Numbered from the stretch's first letter, positions 11,182 through 22,682 are shown. The stretch is 64,000 bases of DNA from an uncultured Pelagibacteraceae bacterium (GCA_902612605.1 CACMDY010000001.1:310001-374000), one strand, 5' to 3'. Numbers and translations: made by a program. Notes: a model not told the origin generated them from the sequence alone.

Positions 11182-12708
11182 ATGAATTTAATTAAGTCAA
11201 CAGGCACGTTTAGTCTGTTTGTTATACTAAGCAGAATATTAGGATACATTAGAGACTTTTTTATAGCTATTTATCTTGGTTCGGGACCAATTGCTGATGC
11301 ATTCTTCGTAGCATTTAGAATACCAAACACCTTTAGAAGATTGTTTGCAGAAGGTACTTTTAATGCAGCATTTGTTCCCTCTTACACATCAGAACTTTTG
11401 TCTAGTAAAAAAAAAGCACAACAGTTTGCAAACTCAGTATTTAATTTATTGGTCCTAGCACTTTTAAGTTTAACAATACTTATCGAGATTTTTATGCCAA
11501 CCTTTATAAAATTGATCGCTCCTGGTTTCTCAGATATAGATGAAAAGTTCAAGTTAGCAGTTGATTTAACAAGAATTACTTTTCCATTCTTACTTTTTAT
11601 AAGTTTAGCCTCTTTTTTTTCAGCAATTTTAAATTCTCACAACAAATTTGCCGTCGCAGCCGCAGCCCCACTTATTTTAAATATAATATTAATAATATGT
11701 TTCCTTTTTATAAAAAACGATACTGATCTAGTTTACTATTTAAGTTATGCAATAACATTTGCGGGAATTATACAATTTATATTTTTAATTATTTTTACTA
11801 GAAAATATTTTTATCCAAGTTTTAAATTTAATTTTCAAATAGATAATAAAATAAAATTTTTTTTTAAAAAACTCTTGCCTAGTATATTTTCGTCTGGCGT
11901 TACTCAGATTAATATATTAGTTGGTACAATAATTGCCTCTTTCCAAGCAAGTGCTGTTTCATATTTATATTATGCAGATAGGATATACCAGATAAACTTA
12001 GCTATAGCAGGGATTGCAATCGGCATAATTATTCTGCCCAACTTAAGTAGATATGTAAAGAGTAAAAACAAAGTAAAATTGGAAATTTTACAAAATAAGT
12101 CTTTGGAGTTGAGTTTATTTTTAAGCCTTCCAGCTACCCTAGCATTAATTATTGCTTCTGAAGAAATTGTTTCTGCACTTTTTGGTTATGGATCTTTTAA
12201 TGAAGAAAGTGTTAAAAATTCAGCTCTTGCATTATTTTATTTTGCATTAGGCCTACCTGCATTTTCAATGATAAAAATATTTTCAAGTTTTATATTTGCC
12301 AGAAATGATACAAAAACACCCTTTTACATTTCATTGATTTCTGTAATTTTGAATATTGTTATTAGTGTATCTTTATTTAGTAAAATAGGTTTTATTATAA
12401 TTCCTATAGCAACAACTATTTCTTCGTGGTTGAATGGTTTCTTACTAATGGTTTTTGCCCTAAATAAAAATTATTTTAATTTCAACAACTCATTTTTTAT
12501 ACAACTTTTTAAAATATCAATTTCAAATTTAATTTCTTTGGGATTATTTAAAATATTAATAAATTATTTTGGCAATTATTTTATATTTTTAAATAGTTAC
12601 AAATTTTTAGCAATTATATCATTAGTTCTTTTAACTTTTGCTTTTTATTTATTGATTTCAATACTCATTAAGGCCTTTAAAATATCTGATATTAAATTAA
12701 ACTATTAA
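11182..12708 (+). CDS. murJ: Lipid II flippase MurJ
   Basis: STGTFSLFVILSRILGYIRDFFIA..FRIPNTFRRLFAEGTFNAAFVP. Confidence 0.95.
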   Translation: MNLIKSTGTFSLFVILSRILGYIRDFFIAIYLGSGPIADAFFVAFRIPNTFRRLFAEGTFNAAFVPSYTSELLSSKKKAQQFANSVFNLLVLALLSLTILIEIFMPTFIKLIAPGFSDIDEKFKLAVDLTRITFPFLLFISLASFFSAILNSHNKFAVAAAAPLILNIILIICFLFIKNDTDLVYYLSYAITFAGIIQFIFLIIFTRKYFYPSFKFNFQIDNKIKFFFKKLLPSIFSSGVTQINILVGTIIASFQASAVSYLYYADRIYQINLAIAGIAIGIIILPNLSRYVKSKNKVKLEILQNKSLELSLFLSLPATLALIIASEEIVSALFGYGSFNEESVKNSALALFYFALGLPAFSMIKIFSSFIFARNDTKTPFYISLISVILNIVISVSLFSKIGFIIIPIATTISSWLNGFLLMVFALNKNYFNFNNSFFIQLFKISISNLISLGLFKILINYFGNYFIFLNSYKFLAIISLVLLTFAFYLLISILIKAFKISDIKLNY

Positions 12709-12711
12709 ATT

Positions 12712-13713
12712 ATGTCTAAAAAAATTTTTTCTGGAGTTCAACCAACTGGAAATTTACATCTTGGCAATTACATAGGTGCAATAAAAAATTTTGTCGATTT
12801 ACAAAACAATAAAGATAATAGATGTATTTTTTGTGTCGTTGATCTTCATGCCATCACTGTAATGCAAGATCCGATAGAGTTAAAAAATAATATTAGAGAA
12901 ACAGCAGCAGCATTCATTGCAAGCGGTATTGATCCAAAAAAAAGTATAATATTTAATCAGTCTTTAGTTCCTGCACATTCTGAGGGCTCTTGGATTTTAG
13001 GATGTGTAGCCAGAATGGGATGGCTTAATAGAATGACACAATTCAAAGAAAAAGCCGGAAAAGATAAGGAAAAAGCTAGTGTTGGTTTATATATTTATCC
13101 TATTCTAATGGCCTCTGATATTCTTTTATACGACGCTACTCATGTACCGGTTGGAGATGATCAAAAACAACATTTAGAACTCTGTAGAGATATAGCTCAA
13201 AAATTCAATAACGAATATAAATGTCCAGATTTCTTAAGACCTCCTGAACCTCTAATCCAAAAGCATTTTTCAAGAATAATGAGTTTGAAAGATGGTTCAA
13301 AAAAAATGAGTAAGTCAGATATTGCTGAAGGCAGTAGAATTAATCTAACAGATAACGAGGATCAAATTATAAACAAAATAAAAAAAGCAAAAACAGATAA
13401 TGATACTTTACCTGGAAAAGAAGATGGACTTAAAGGTAGACCTGAAGCAGAAAATTTGATGGGTATTTATTCTAGTTTAAGTAATCAAAATATTACTGAT
13501 ACATTAAATGAGTTTGAAGGAAAAAATTTTTCTGATTTAAAAAATAAACTATCTGAAATAATTGTGGCTAAGTTGTCCCCTATATCAAAAGAAATACAAA
13601 AATTGTTGTCAGATAAAAATTATATAGATCAAATTTTAAAAGATGGAGCAGTAAAAGCAGAGGATATTTCTTCTAGAAAGGTTAAAAAGATTAAAGAAAT
13701 AGTTGGTTTTTAA
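12712..13713 (+). CDS. trpS: Tryptophanyl-tRNA synthetase
   Basis: [19 protein letters not shown] and KMSKS motif. Confidence 0.98.
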   Translation: MSKKIFSGVQPTGNLHLGNYIGAIKNFVDLQNNKDNRCIFCVVDLHAITVMQDPIELKNNIRETAAAFIASGIDPKKSIIFNQSLVPAHSEGSWILGCVARMGWLNRMTQFKEKAGKDKEKASVGLYIYPILMASDILLYDATHVPVGDDQKQHLELCRDIAQKFNNEYKCPDFLRPPEPLIQKHFSRIMSLKDGSKKMSKSDIAEGSRINLTDNEDQIINKIKKAKTDNDTLPGKEDGLKGRPEAENLMGIYSSLSNQNITDTLNEFEGKNFSDLKNKLSEIIVAKLSPISKEIQKLLSDKNYIDQILKDGAVKAEDISSRKVKKIKEIVGF

Positions 13714-13750
13714 TCATTTAATATTTTGAAATAAACACTATATAAAACTT

Positions 13751-14293
13751 ATGTTTATACAAACTGAGAATACACCAAACCCAAATTCATTAAAGTTTTT
13801 GCCTGGTAGAAAGGTATCCAATAATGGTCCTTTAGAAATTTTGAAACAAGAAGATACAAATAATTTACTAATAAAGAACTTATTACAAATAAATGGAGTG
13901 ACTGGAGTATTTTTAGGAGAAGATTTTTTTTCGATAAATAAAGAAGAAAATAAAAATTGGGAAGATATTCAGCACATTGTCATATCATATGTAAATGAGC
14001 ATTACGCAAATGGTAATACCTTTATTATCGATAAAACTAATGAAGAAGACCAACACAAAAATTATTCAGAGATTGAAAAAAAAATAATAAGTGTTCTAGA
14101 TTCTAAAATCAGACCAGCCGTTGCAAGAGATGGCGGAGATATAAAGTTCCAAGAATTCAAGGATGGAAAAGTTAAAGTTTTGTTAAAAGGTAGTTGTTCA
14201 GGCTGTCCATCTTCAACTCTTACTTTAAAAAAAGGTGTGGAAAACTTACTTTGTCATTACATTCCTGAAGTTAAAGAAGTTTTAGCTGTATAA
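13751..14293 (+). CDS. NifU family Fe-S scaffold protein (Nfu type)
   Basis: MFIQTENTPNPNSLKFLPG and C-terminal GSCSGCPSSTLTLKKGVE. Confidence 0.93.
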   Translation: MFIQTENTPNPNSLKFLPGRKVSNNGPLEILKQEDTNNLLIKNLLQINGVTGVFLGEDFFSINKEENKNWEDIQHIVISYVNEHYANGNTFIIDKTNEEDQHKNYSEIEKKIISVLDSKIRPAVARDGGDIKFQEFKDGKVKVLLKGSCSGCPSSTLTLKKGVENLLCHYIPEVKEVLAV

Positions 14294-14312
14294 TTAATTA
14301 ATAATTATTATA

Positions 14313-15413
14313 TTGAAATTAATGGTTAGACGTACAAAAAATAAAAGTATTAAACTCAAGCAAAAGAAAAATAATGTATTTAGATTTTCAGCAATTAGTA
14401 TTTTTGTAATATTTTCATTCTTTTCTTTACCGACTGTAAGCAATTTTTTAGATAAAAATTTAAATTTTAATAAATCTATTATTTCAAATGCGGGAGTAAA
14501 CTTTGACCAAGAGTTAGAAAAAAGAAAAAAAATTCTTGACGGGCAGACAGAAACAAAGACAAAAAATCTGAGTTTAAAAAATATATTTGCTGATATTGAT
14601 TTTTTCAGCACAGATGACGAGGGACAGAATTCAATAAGATTTGATGCAAGAACAATTGAGCAATTGTTTAAAGATACAAATTATAATCTTGAAAGAGTTA
14701 GAGAGACTAAGTTAGTAAATATAGGCAATAAAATCGATCATCTTCCAAAAGAGATTAAAAGTATTGAGAGTTCAAAAAAAAGAAAGAAACTATTTATTCA
14801 AATAGTTTTACCATTAATCGTGGAAGAGAACGCTAAAATTCGTCTTGATAGAAAAGAATTATTTAGAATATTGGCTGAGAATATAAACACGCAAAAAGAA
14901 AAGAATTGGTTAAAACAAAAATTTAAACAATACGGATTAAAAGATGGAGATTTTTATTCTCTAAAAGTTAGAATGGATGAAATACCTGTCTCTTTAGCAC
15001 TTGCTCAAGCTGCTAAAGAAACTGGATGGGGGACATCTAGGTTTGCACAGGAAGGTAATGCATTATTTGGACAATGGACTTGGAATGGTGATGGAATTAG
15101 ACCAGCAGGTGTAGATAAAGATGCAAAACACAAAGTTGCAAAGTTTGCAGTTCTTAAAGCATCAGTTAGAGCATATCAGCGAAATTTAAATACTCATAGC
15201 AGTTATATTGAATTTAGAAAAGAAAGAGCAATTCAGAGAGACAACGATGAAAAACTAGACAGCTTAAAGCTGGTTAACTATTTAGATAAATATGCGGAGA
15301 CGGGGCAACAATACATTGACGTGTTAAAACAAATTATAAAGCAAAATTCTCTTACGGATTTTGATGATGTAAATGTAATGCCCACAAGCAATAAGACTAA
15401 AAAATTAATTTAA
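14313..15413 (+). CDS. Glucosaminidase-domain (Bax-like) protein
   Basis: SLALAQAAKETGWGTSRFAQEGNALFGQWTW. Confidence 0.85.
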   Translation: MKLMVRRTKNKSIKLKQKKNNVFRFSAISIFVIFSFFSLPTVSNFLDKNLNFNKSIISNAGVNFDQELEKRKKILDGQTETKTKNLSLKNIFADIDFFSTDDEGQNSIRFDARTIEQLFKDTNYNLERVRETKLVNIGNKIDHLPKEIKSIESSKKRKKLFIQIVLPLIVEENAKIRLDRKELFRILAENINTQKEKNWLKQKFKQYGLKDGDFYSLKVRMDEIPVSLALAQAAKETGWGTSRFAQEGNALFGQWTWNGDGIRPAGVDKDAKHKVAKFAVLKASVRAYQRNLNTHSSYIEFRKERAIQRDNDEKLDSLKLVNYLDKYAETGQQYIDVLKQIIKQNSLTDFDDVNVMPTSNKTKKLI

Positions 15414-16462
15414 TTTTGAACAAATTGGAAACCTGAAAATCTCCACCCATTTTCATCTTTTAAAGAACAGTTAATCCTTCCTCTTCTTTCAATAAATTTC
15501 TCTGAAAAATTAATATTTAATATATTGTCGATTAAGACAATTTTTGTTTTTCTCCATTTTGATCCTTCATTTGAAAAGCAATTAATATTTTCTAAATTCT
15601 TTTGATCTTTAAAAAATTCTATTGTCATTTTAGGTGGGTTTTCTCCATCATTCATAAATTTGTTTTCTGGTTTAATATTTTTATACTGAAGTGGCAAATA
15701 AGATATTACTTCTTTAAATCTTTTTAATTCTCCATATTTTTCGTTTATAGGGAATCTCGGTAGTTCATATCTATCTTTGTTTAGATCAATAACACCTGAA
15801 TGTTGCCCAAATGCAAATTCAAAATTGTTTGAAATATAATTTTTCTGCTCTAAATTATACTCACCAAAGGGATAAGAAAAATAAATTGGATTATAACCTA
15901 ATTCATTTTTAAAAATTTTAATTGATTCCTCAATATCTTCTACAAACTTTTGAAAAGTAAATTTAGTTAAATAATCGTGTGAATGTGAATGGTTACCAAT
16001 GTATGCAAAGTTCTCTTTATCTATTTCTTTTATTTGGTCCCAACTCATATATCCTTTATTCCCAACTGCCTCTGTTGAGACAAATAAAATAAAAGGAATT
16101 TTTTCATCTTTTAAGATTGGCCATGCATTTTCATAAAAAGACGTAAATGCATCATCAATAGTTAATAAAATTTTTTTTTGTTCCTTAACCTTTTTAAAAC
16201 TTATTGAAAGTTCACCAGGATTATAAAAATTTAAATTATTTTCTTTTATTAAATTAATATGTTTTTTAAATATATCTAATCTTATATTTGTTGATGGATA
16301 CTTATTTTCTTCAAATCTGTGATACATAATTGCCAAAACACCTTGTTCGTCTTTAAAATATTTTTTATTTACTACTTCAGCTTTAACGTTTAAAAAAATA
16401 ATAAAAAAAATGAATACTTTAGTTATTAACGCTGCAGATGATAAAATTTTATTTTGTCTCAT
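15410..16462 (-). CDS. Polysaccharide deacetylase family protein
   Basis: Signal peptide; MYHRFEE, ILLTIDDAFTSFYENAWPIL, YIGNHSHSHDYL, FSYPFGEY. Start set to the ATG at 16462 rather than the track's TTG at 16468. Confidence 0.88.
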   Translation of the reverse strand: MRQNKILSSAALITKVFIFFIIFLNVKAEVVNKKYFKDEQGVLAIMYHRFEENKYPSTNIRLDIFKKHINLIKENNLNFYNPGELSISFKKVKEQKKILLTIDDAFTSFYENAWPILKDEKIPFILFVSTEAVGNKGYMSWDQIKEIDKENFAYIGNHSHSHDYLTKFTFQKFVEDIEESIKIFKNELGYNPIYFSYPFGEYNLEQKNYISNNFEFAFGQHSGVIDLNKDRYELPRFPINEKYGELKRFKEVISYLPLQYKNIKPENKFMNDGENPPKMTIEFFKDQKNLENINCFSNEGSKWRKTKIVLIDNILNINFSEKFIERRGRINCSLKDENGWRFSGFQFVQN

Positions 16463-16787
16463 AACCAACTTAGAATCTTATACTACCACCCATATAAACA
16501 GTAGAGAAAATTTTGATAAAATAATGACATTAATTTTGAATTTTCTTAAAGAACATGAATCAAATTTAGATAAAATAAGTGAAATATTTGTAAATCAAGG
16601 TCCCGGTAAAATCTCAAGTATTAGAAATTCGATAGCAATTGCTAAAGGCATTGCTTTTGCAAAAAATATTGATTTATATGGATTTTTGAGCGAACAATTA
16701 ACAGATAAAGATGTAGATCAGTTAGTAAAAATTGATAAAAAAAATTTTACAAATATTAATTTGATTAAACCCCTTTACTCGAGTTAA
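16410..16787 (+). CDS. tsaB: TsaB-like tRNA threonylcarbamoyladenosine biosynthesis protein (short, 125 aa)
   Basis: N-terminal LVINAADDKILFCLI and NQGPGKISSIRNSIAIAKGIAFAKNI match the TsaB/M22 N-terminal domain; upstream of fur. Confidence 0.78.
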   Translation: MNTLVINAADDKILFCLITNLESYTTTHINSRENFDKIMTLILNFLKEHESNLDKISEIFVNQGPGKISSIRNSIAIAKGIAFAKNIDLYGFLSEQLTDKDVDQLVKIDKKNFTNINLIKPLYSS

Positions 16788-16795
16788 AATAAATT

Positions 16796-17215
16796 ATGTT
16801 AGAAACTATTGAAGAAAAATGTCAAAAAAATGGTGTCAAACTCACAGATCAAAGAAGGATAATTGCTAGAGTAATATCCGAATCTAAAAAAACGTATGGA
16901 GAGTCTGACCACCCAGATGTTGATGAATTATATAATAGAGTTTCTCAAATAGATTCTAAAATTAGCATTGCTACAGTTTATAGAACCGTTAAGCTTTTTG
17001 AAGAAGCGGGTATATTAACGAAGCATGATTTTAAATCTGGAAAGGCGAGATATGAATTAAATGATGATCATAATCATTTAATTGATATAAAAACTGGAGA
17101 AATAATAGAATTTGTTGACGAAGAGATTGAAGAATTACAAAAAAAAATTGCTGATAAATACGGCTATAAGCTCGTTGATCATAAATTAGAGCTATACGGA
17201 ATCAAAAAAAAGTAA
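16796..17215 (+). CDS. fur: Fur-family transcriptional regulator
   Basis: KLTDQRRIIARVI..HPDVDELYNRVSQIDSKISIATVYRTVKLFEEAGIL, Fur winged helix. Confidence 0.92.
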   Translation: MLETIEEKCQKNGVKLTDQRRIIARVISESKKTYGESDHPDVDELYNRVSQIDSKISIATVYRTVKLFEEAGILTKHDFKSGKARYELNDDHNHLIDIKTGEIIEFVDEEIEELQKKIADKYGYKLVDHKLELYGIKKK

Positions 17216-17218
17216 TTA

Positions 17219-18550
17219 ATGCATAAAAAGGTTTTTATAAAGACATTTGGTTGTCAAATGAATGAGTATGACTCCAACAGGATATACGATGCTGTGAGGG
17301 CTATAGGTTATAATAAAACTGAAAATCAGGATGAAGCTGATTGTTATATTTTAAACACTTGTCATATTAGAGATAAAGCTAAAGATAAAGTTTATCATGA
17401 GATTGGAAGAGTTAAGAAATTATACAAAGATAAAAAAAAACCAATAATGGTAGTTGCAGGTTGTGTAGCTCAAGCCGAAAATACAGAGATGCTAAATAGA
17501 GAAAAATATGTAGATCTAGTTATAGGTCCACAAGCCTACCAAAAAATAAATAATCTTTTAAAGAATTTTGAGGAAAAAAATAAAGTTGAAGAAACAGAGT
17601 TTGATTCAGTTTCTAAGTTTAGGTACTTTGATAATATTAAAAACGATAATACCGACGTTTCATCTTTCTTAACGATACAAGAGGGTTGTGATAAGTTCTG
17701 TCACTTTTGTGTTGTTCCTTATACAAGGGGACCAGAGTATTCTAGACCATTCAAAAGCATTATTGATGAAGCTGAGAGATTGATAAAGAACGGATCTAGA
17801 GAAATTACCTTTCTTGGCCAAAATGTAAATGCATATTCTTATATAGATGGATCTAGAGAGTACCGACTGTCAGATCTTATTAACACACTTAGCAAATATG
17901 ACGAAATAAGTAGAATTAGATATACCACATCTCATCCAAGAGATATGACAGATGATCTTATTGAATGTTACAAAAATTCAAAAAAATTAATGCCTTTTGT
18001 CCATTTACCAATTCAAAGTGGTTCTGACAGAATATTAAAAATGATGAACAGAAAGCATACTGTAAATTATTATTTAAATATTTACGAAAAATTAATCAAA
18101 ATTAATCCTGATATAAAATTTTCTAGTGACTTTATTATTGGATATCCTGGAGAAACAGAGAGTGATTTTAAAGAAACTTTAAATTTAGTTAATAAAATTA
18201 AATTTATAAATTCATTCTCTTTTATTTTTAGTCCAAGACCAGGAACAAAGGCTGCCGGATTAGAGATTACTGATAAAGATAAACTTAAAAATAGGCTTAT
18301 AACTATTCAAGACAAATTATTTAGTAATCAAATAGAATTGAATAAATCTTTTGAAGGCAAAACGTTAGAGGTGCTTGTGGAAAATAAACTTAAAAACCAA
18401 AACAAATATTTTGGACGAAATAAATTTTTAAATTCAGTAATTTTCGATGGTAATGAAAGTCATATTGGTAAAATAATTAAAGTTAATGTCGAAAAAAGTA
18501 ATCAAAATTCTTTATTTGGTAAAGTAATAGATGAAATGAAAGCAGCATAA
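17219..18550 (+). CDS. miaB: tRNA-2-methylthio-N6-dimethylallyladenosine synthase
   Basis: KTFGCQMNEYDSNRI, radical SAM CDKFCHFCVVPYTRG. Confidence 0.98.
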   Translation: MHKKVFIKTFGCQMNEYDSNRIYDAVRAIGYNKTENQDEADCYILNTCHIRDKAKDKVYHEIGRVKKLYKDKKKPIMVVAGCVAQAENTEMLNREKYVDLVIGPQAYQKINNLLKNFEEKNKVEETEFDSVSKFRYFDNIKNDNTDVSSFLTIQEGCDKFCHFCVVPYTRGPEYSRPFKSIIDEAERLIKNGSREITFLGQNVNAYSYIDGSREYRLSDLINTLSKYDEISRIRYTTSHPRDMTDDLIECYKNSKKLMPFVHLPIQSGSDRILKMMNRKHTVNYYLNIYEKLIKINPDIKFSSDFIIGYPGETESDFKETLNLVNKIKFINSFSFIFSPRPGTKAAGLEITDKDKLKNRLITIQDKLFSNQIELNKSFEGKTLEVLVENKLKNQNKYFGRNKFLNSVIFDGNESHIGKIIKVNVEKSNQNSLFGKVIDEMKAA

Positions 18551-18551
18551 T

Positions 18552-19559
18552 TTGAAAAATTTTGCAAAATCAAAAATTAATCCTGATTTAAAATTCGTAT
18601 ATTCAGAAAACAATGCCTTAAGTATTGTATTTCAAAGTAATGAATTACTCTTAGGTGTATTAGGAGAATTTAATAATAACTTAAAAGAATTAGAAAAAAT
18701 TACAAATACTAGCATTTACTCTAGAGGAAATTCAATTTTATTAAAAAACACTCCCGAAAAAAATGAATTAATAAAGAATGCTATTCATTTTCTTGTAGAT
18801 CGATTTTTAAATAATGGAACACTAGAAAAAAAGGATATAGAGTCATCTGTAAATAAATTTATGATTGATGAGAAAGTTACAAATAAAAGTGAAAATGTAG
18901 AATATATAATAAAAACTCCAAAAAAATCTGTAATACCAAGATCAGAGAAGCAAAAAAATTATATTAGAGCTTTAAAAGAGTCAGATATTGTTATTTCTGC
19001 AGGACCAGCTGGAACTGGTAAAACTTTTTTAGCTGTTGCAGTTGCTTTAACAATGTTACTTGAAAAAAAAATAGAGCGTATCATTTTATCTAGACCAGCT
19101 GTAGAAGCAGGAGAGAGATTAGGTTTTTTACCAGGGGATATGAGAGAAAAAGTTGATCCTTATTTAAGACCTCTTTACGATTCATTGTATGACTTATTAG
19201 ATTTTGAAAAAATTCAAAAAAAAATAGAAGTTGGAGACATTGAAATTGCACCACTTGCTTTTATGAGGGGAAGAACTTTAAAAAATTCTTTTGCAATTCT
19301 TGATGAAGCACAAAATGCCACTGATACTCAAATAAAAATGTTCTTAACAAGAATTGGTGAAAATTCCAAAATAGTTATTAACGGTGATCCTTCCCAAATA
19401 GACTTACCTAATAAAACAATGTCAGGTTTAAATAGATCAAAAAAATTACTTGGTCATTTAAAGGAGATATCTGTAGTAGATTTCGATCATACTGATGTTG
19501 TAAGACACCCGCTAGTTTCCAAAATAGTCAAGGCTTATTCTGATAAAAATTCAGATTAA
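18552..19559 (+). CDS. PhoH-family ATPase (TTG start)
   Basis: GPAGTGKTFLAVAVAL, RPAVEAGERLGFLPGDM..DEAQNAT. Confidence 0.95.
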   Translation: MKNFAKSKINPDLKFVYSENNALSIVFQSNELLLGVLGEFNNNLKELEKITNTSIYSRGNSILLKNTPEKNELIKNAIHFLVDRFLNNGTLEKKDIESSVNKFMIDEKVTNKSENVEYIIKTPKKSVIPRSEKQKNYIRALKESDIVISAGPAGTGKTFLAVAVALTMLLEKKIERIILSRPAVEAGERLGFLPGDMREKVDPYLRPLYDSLYDLLDFEKIQKKIEVGDIEIAPLAFMRGRTLKNSFAILDEAQNATDTQIKMFLTRIGENSKIVINGDPSQIDLPNKTMSGLNRSKKLLGHLKEISVVDFDHTDVVRHPLVSKIVKAYSDKNSD

Positions 19560-20005
19560 TGATAAAAGCCAATATAGTTATAGACAAAAAAATTTGGGAA
19601 AAAAAATTAAAAGAACCAGATATTTACTTCAAAAAGAAATTAAACAAATTATCTAAATTCGGTTCTTTTAAAAATAAAAACCAAGAATTTACTGTGATGC
19701 TCACTAATAATAAAAAAATGAAAGATTTAAATTTAAAGTTTAGAAATAAAAATGTTTCAACTGATGTGCTATCTTTTCCTCTAAAATTTAAATTAAAAAA
19801 TAAATTATACTTAGGAGATATAGCAATTTCTTTTGAAATAATTAATAGAAGAGCAAAATCATCTAGCTTCAATCATGAATTAGATAAAATGTGGATACAC
19901 GGTTATTTACATCTTTTAGGACACGATCATAAAAAAAATAAAGATTATTATTTAATGAAGAAAAAAGAAAATTTAATATTTAAAAAATTGAATAAAATAA
20001 ATTGA
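19559..20005 (+). CDS. ybeY: rRNA maturation RNase YbeY
   Basis: STDVLSFP and HGYLHLLGHDHKK. Confidence 0.93.
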   Translation: MIKANIVIDKKIWEKKLKEPDIYFKKKLNKLSKFGSFKNKNQEFTVMLTNNKKMKDLNLKFRNKNVSTDVLSFPLKFKLKNKLYLGDIAISFEIINRRAKSSSFNHELDKMWIHGYLHLLGHDHKKNKDYYLMKKKENLIFKKLNKIN

Positions 20006-21522
20006 AATCCATTTTAGAAAATAAAGTGTTCTTATTTTTAATATGTTTAGTTTTAGGTATACTAACATCATTTAGTTTACCCCCTTACAATTTATTTTTT
20101 ATTAATTTTTTAACATTTCCAGTATTACTTTACATATTAGTTAATTATGTAGTTAAAAAAACTATTTCATTTTTTGTTGGTTGGATCTTTGGATTTGGTT
20201 ATTTTATTTCAAATATTTATTGGATTACAAATTCTTTGACATTTGATTTAAATTTTAAATTTATTATTCCGTTTGCATTGATATTAATCCCTCTATTTTT
20301 AGGAATATTTTATGGTTTAGTTACTTTTCTATGTAATTTTTTTAATTTGAAAAATAAAATCTCTTCAATTTTAATCTTTTCAATTTTTTTTGGAGGAATT
20401 GAGTTTCTAAGAAGTTTTATTTTTGGTGGTTTTCCATGGAATTTAGTAGTTTTTAGTCTTTCAAATAATTTACATTCTTTACAAATTTTATCTTATATAG
20501 GCACTTATTCATTAAATTTATTATCAATAACTATATTTTTATTACCAGTAATATTTTTTTTTCAATATAAAACCTCAACTAGGTTTTTAATTTTTAGTCT
20601 TAGTTTAATTTTAGTAGTAATCAATTTTTTATATGGAAATTTGGTTATTAAAAATTTTGAAAAAACAGAATATGATAACTTAAGTTCTATTATTCGAGTT
20701 GTATCCCCAAATATACCCATCGAAAGATTCTTATCGAACCAAGATACTGAAAAAAGTATTAATGAATTGATTAGTTTAAGCGACCCACATAACCTCAAAA
20801 AAACAATATTTATTTACCCAGAGGGAATTATTACAAGTATATATTTAAGAGATCTAAAATTTTTCAGAGATATCTTCAAAAAAAATTATAATGTTGGTCA
20901 TAAGATCATACTGGGTATTAACAGTATAAACCAAAATAAAATTTATAATTCCCTAATAGTATTAAACAACGAGGCAGAGTTATTGCATAAGTATAATAAG
21001 AATAAACTAGTTCCATTTGGAGAATTTTTACCTTTTGAAAATTTCTTTAAAAGACTAGGTTTGAAAAAAATAACCCAAGGATATCAGTCATTCTCTGCTG
21101 ATAATAAAAGGGAAATTTTGAACATTGATCAATTAAAATTTGTGCCACTTATTTGTTATGAAATTATTTATTCAGGAAAAATTAATCCAAATAAAAATTA
21201 TTATGATTTTATATTAAATATTTCTGAGGATGGTTGGTTTGGAAAAACTATTGGACCTAAACAACATTTTTCTCACTCAATATTTAGATCAATTGAAGAA
21301 GGTAAAAATCTCATTAGGTCAACAAATAATGGGATCTCTGCTTTTGTTAATCCCAAGGGTCAAATTATCAAACAAATAAGTGAAAAAGGATATTTCGATA
21401 TTAATAAAGTTAAACGTGTTGATAAAACTTATTTTTCTAAACACGGTAATAAGATCTTCTTTTATTTTGTTATAATTTATATTACTTTCATCGTGATTTT
21501 AAAAATTAGGGAGAATAAATGA
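20002..21522 (+). CDS. lnt: Apolipoprotein N-acyltransferase
   Basis: Polytopic N-terminus plus nitrilase-type domain ([43 protein letters not shown]). Confidence 0.95.
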   Translation: MKSILENKVFLFLICLVLGILTSFSLPPYNLFFINFLTFPVLLYILVNYVVKKTISFFVGWIFGFGYFISNIYWITNSLTFDLNFKFIIPFALILIPLFLGIFYGLVTFLCNFFNLKNKISSILIFSIFFGGIEFLRSFIFGGFPWNLVVFSLSNNLHSLQILSYIGTYSLNLLSITIFLLPVIFFFQYKTSTRFLIFSLSLILVVINFLYGNLVIKNFEKTEYDNLSSIIRVVSPNIPIERFLSNQDTEKSINELISLSDPHNLKKTIFIYPEGIITSIYLRDLKFFRDIFKKNYNVGHKIILGINSINQNKIYNSLIVLNNEAELLHKYNKNKLVPFGEFLPFENFFKRLGLKKITQGYQSFSADNKREILNIDQLKFVPLICYEIIYSGKINPNKNYYDFILNISEDGWFGKTIGPKQHFSHSIFRSIEEGKNLIRSTNNGISAFVNPKGQIIKQISEKGYFDINKVKRVDKTYFSKHGNKIFFYFVIIYITFIVILKIRENK

Positions 21523-22682
21523 AAAAAGATTATTTATTTACTAGCGAGTCCGTATCCGAAGGTCATCCAGACAAAGTTTGCGATAGAATTTCAGATATGG
21601 TTGTAGATACATATTTGGCAGCAGAACCTCAATCAAGAGTTGCTTGTGAAACTTTAACAACAACTAATAAGGTTGTCTTAGCTGGTGAAGTAAGAGGTCC
21701 ACAAATTAAAAAAGATGATTTAATTCAAAAAGTAAGAAATTGCATCAAAGATATTGGATATGATCAAGAAGGATTTACTTGGAAAGAAGCAACATCAGTT
21801 GAAAGCCATTTGCACGCTCAATCGGCTGATATTGCAATGGGTGTAGACTCTGCAGGAAATAAAGATGAAGGTGCAGGTGACCAAGGAATTATGTTTGGTT
21901 ATGCTTGCAATGAAACTGATGTCTTGATGCCAGCACCAATACATTATTCTCACAAAATATTGAGACTGATGGCAGAAGACAGAAAATCTGGTAAATTAAA
22001 AAACATAGAACCAGACTCAAAAAGTCAAATCACAATTGAATACAAAGAAGGAAAACCATCATCAGTTAAGTCGGTAGTTATATCCACTCAACACTCGTCT
22101 GATGTAAATCAAGCTCAAGTCAGAGATTTAGTAAAACCTTATATAGAAAGATCAATACCAAAAGACTTATTAAGTTCATTAGATGAAAAGGAAATTTATG
22201 TAAACCCGACAGGAAATTTTGTTATAGGAGGTCCTGATGGTGATAGCGGTTTAACAGGAAGAAAAATTATTGTTGATACTTATGGTGGAGCTGCCCCACA
22301 CGGAGGAGGAGCATTTTCAGGCAAAGACCCAACAAAAGTTGACAGATCCGCTGCTTATGCATCTAGGTATCTAGCAAAAAATGTTGTTGCATCAAAAATT
22401 GCCGATAAATGTTTAATTCAACTTGCTTATGCAATTGGGGTATCAAAACCATTATCTATTTATGTTGATTTATTTGATAATGATGATGAAAAAAATAAGC
22501 ATGTGGAAAAGATTATAAGTCAGAATTTTGATTTAAGCCCTAGAGGCATAAGAGAAATGCTTGGTCTCAATAAACCTATTTATGAAAAAACAGCAGCCTA
22601 TGGACACTTTGGAAGAGACCCAGAAGATAATGGCTCATTTTCATGGGAAAAGACAGATAAATCAGATATATTTAGTAAGTAA
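21519..22682 (+). CDS. metK: S-adenosylmethionine synthetase
   Basis: [32 protein letters not shown]. Confidence 0.98.
   Translation: MKKDYLFTSESVSEGHPDKVCDRISDMVVDTYLAAEPQSRVACETLTTTNKVVLAGEVRGPQIKKDDLIQKVRNCIKDIGYDQEGFTWKEATSVESHLHAQSADIAMGVDSAGNKDEGAGDQGIMFGYACNETDVLMPAPIHYSHKILRLMAEDRKSGKLKNIEPDSKSQITIEYKEGKPSSVKSVVISTQHSSDVNQAQVRDLVKPYIERSIPKDLLSSLDEKEIYVNPTGNFVIGGPDGDSGLTGRKIIVDTYGGAAPHGGGAFSGKDPTKVDRSAAYASRYLAKNVVASKIADKCLIQLAYAIGVSKPLSIYVDLFDNDDEKNKHVEKIISQNFDLSPRGIREMLGLNKPIYEKTAAYGHFGRDPEDNGSFSWEKTDKSDIFSK

Noticed and set aside
21480-21519. Possible SAM riboswitch upstream of metK
   Set aside because: metK overlaps lnt by 4 nt; no leader exists for a riboswitch
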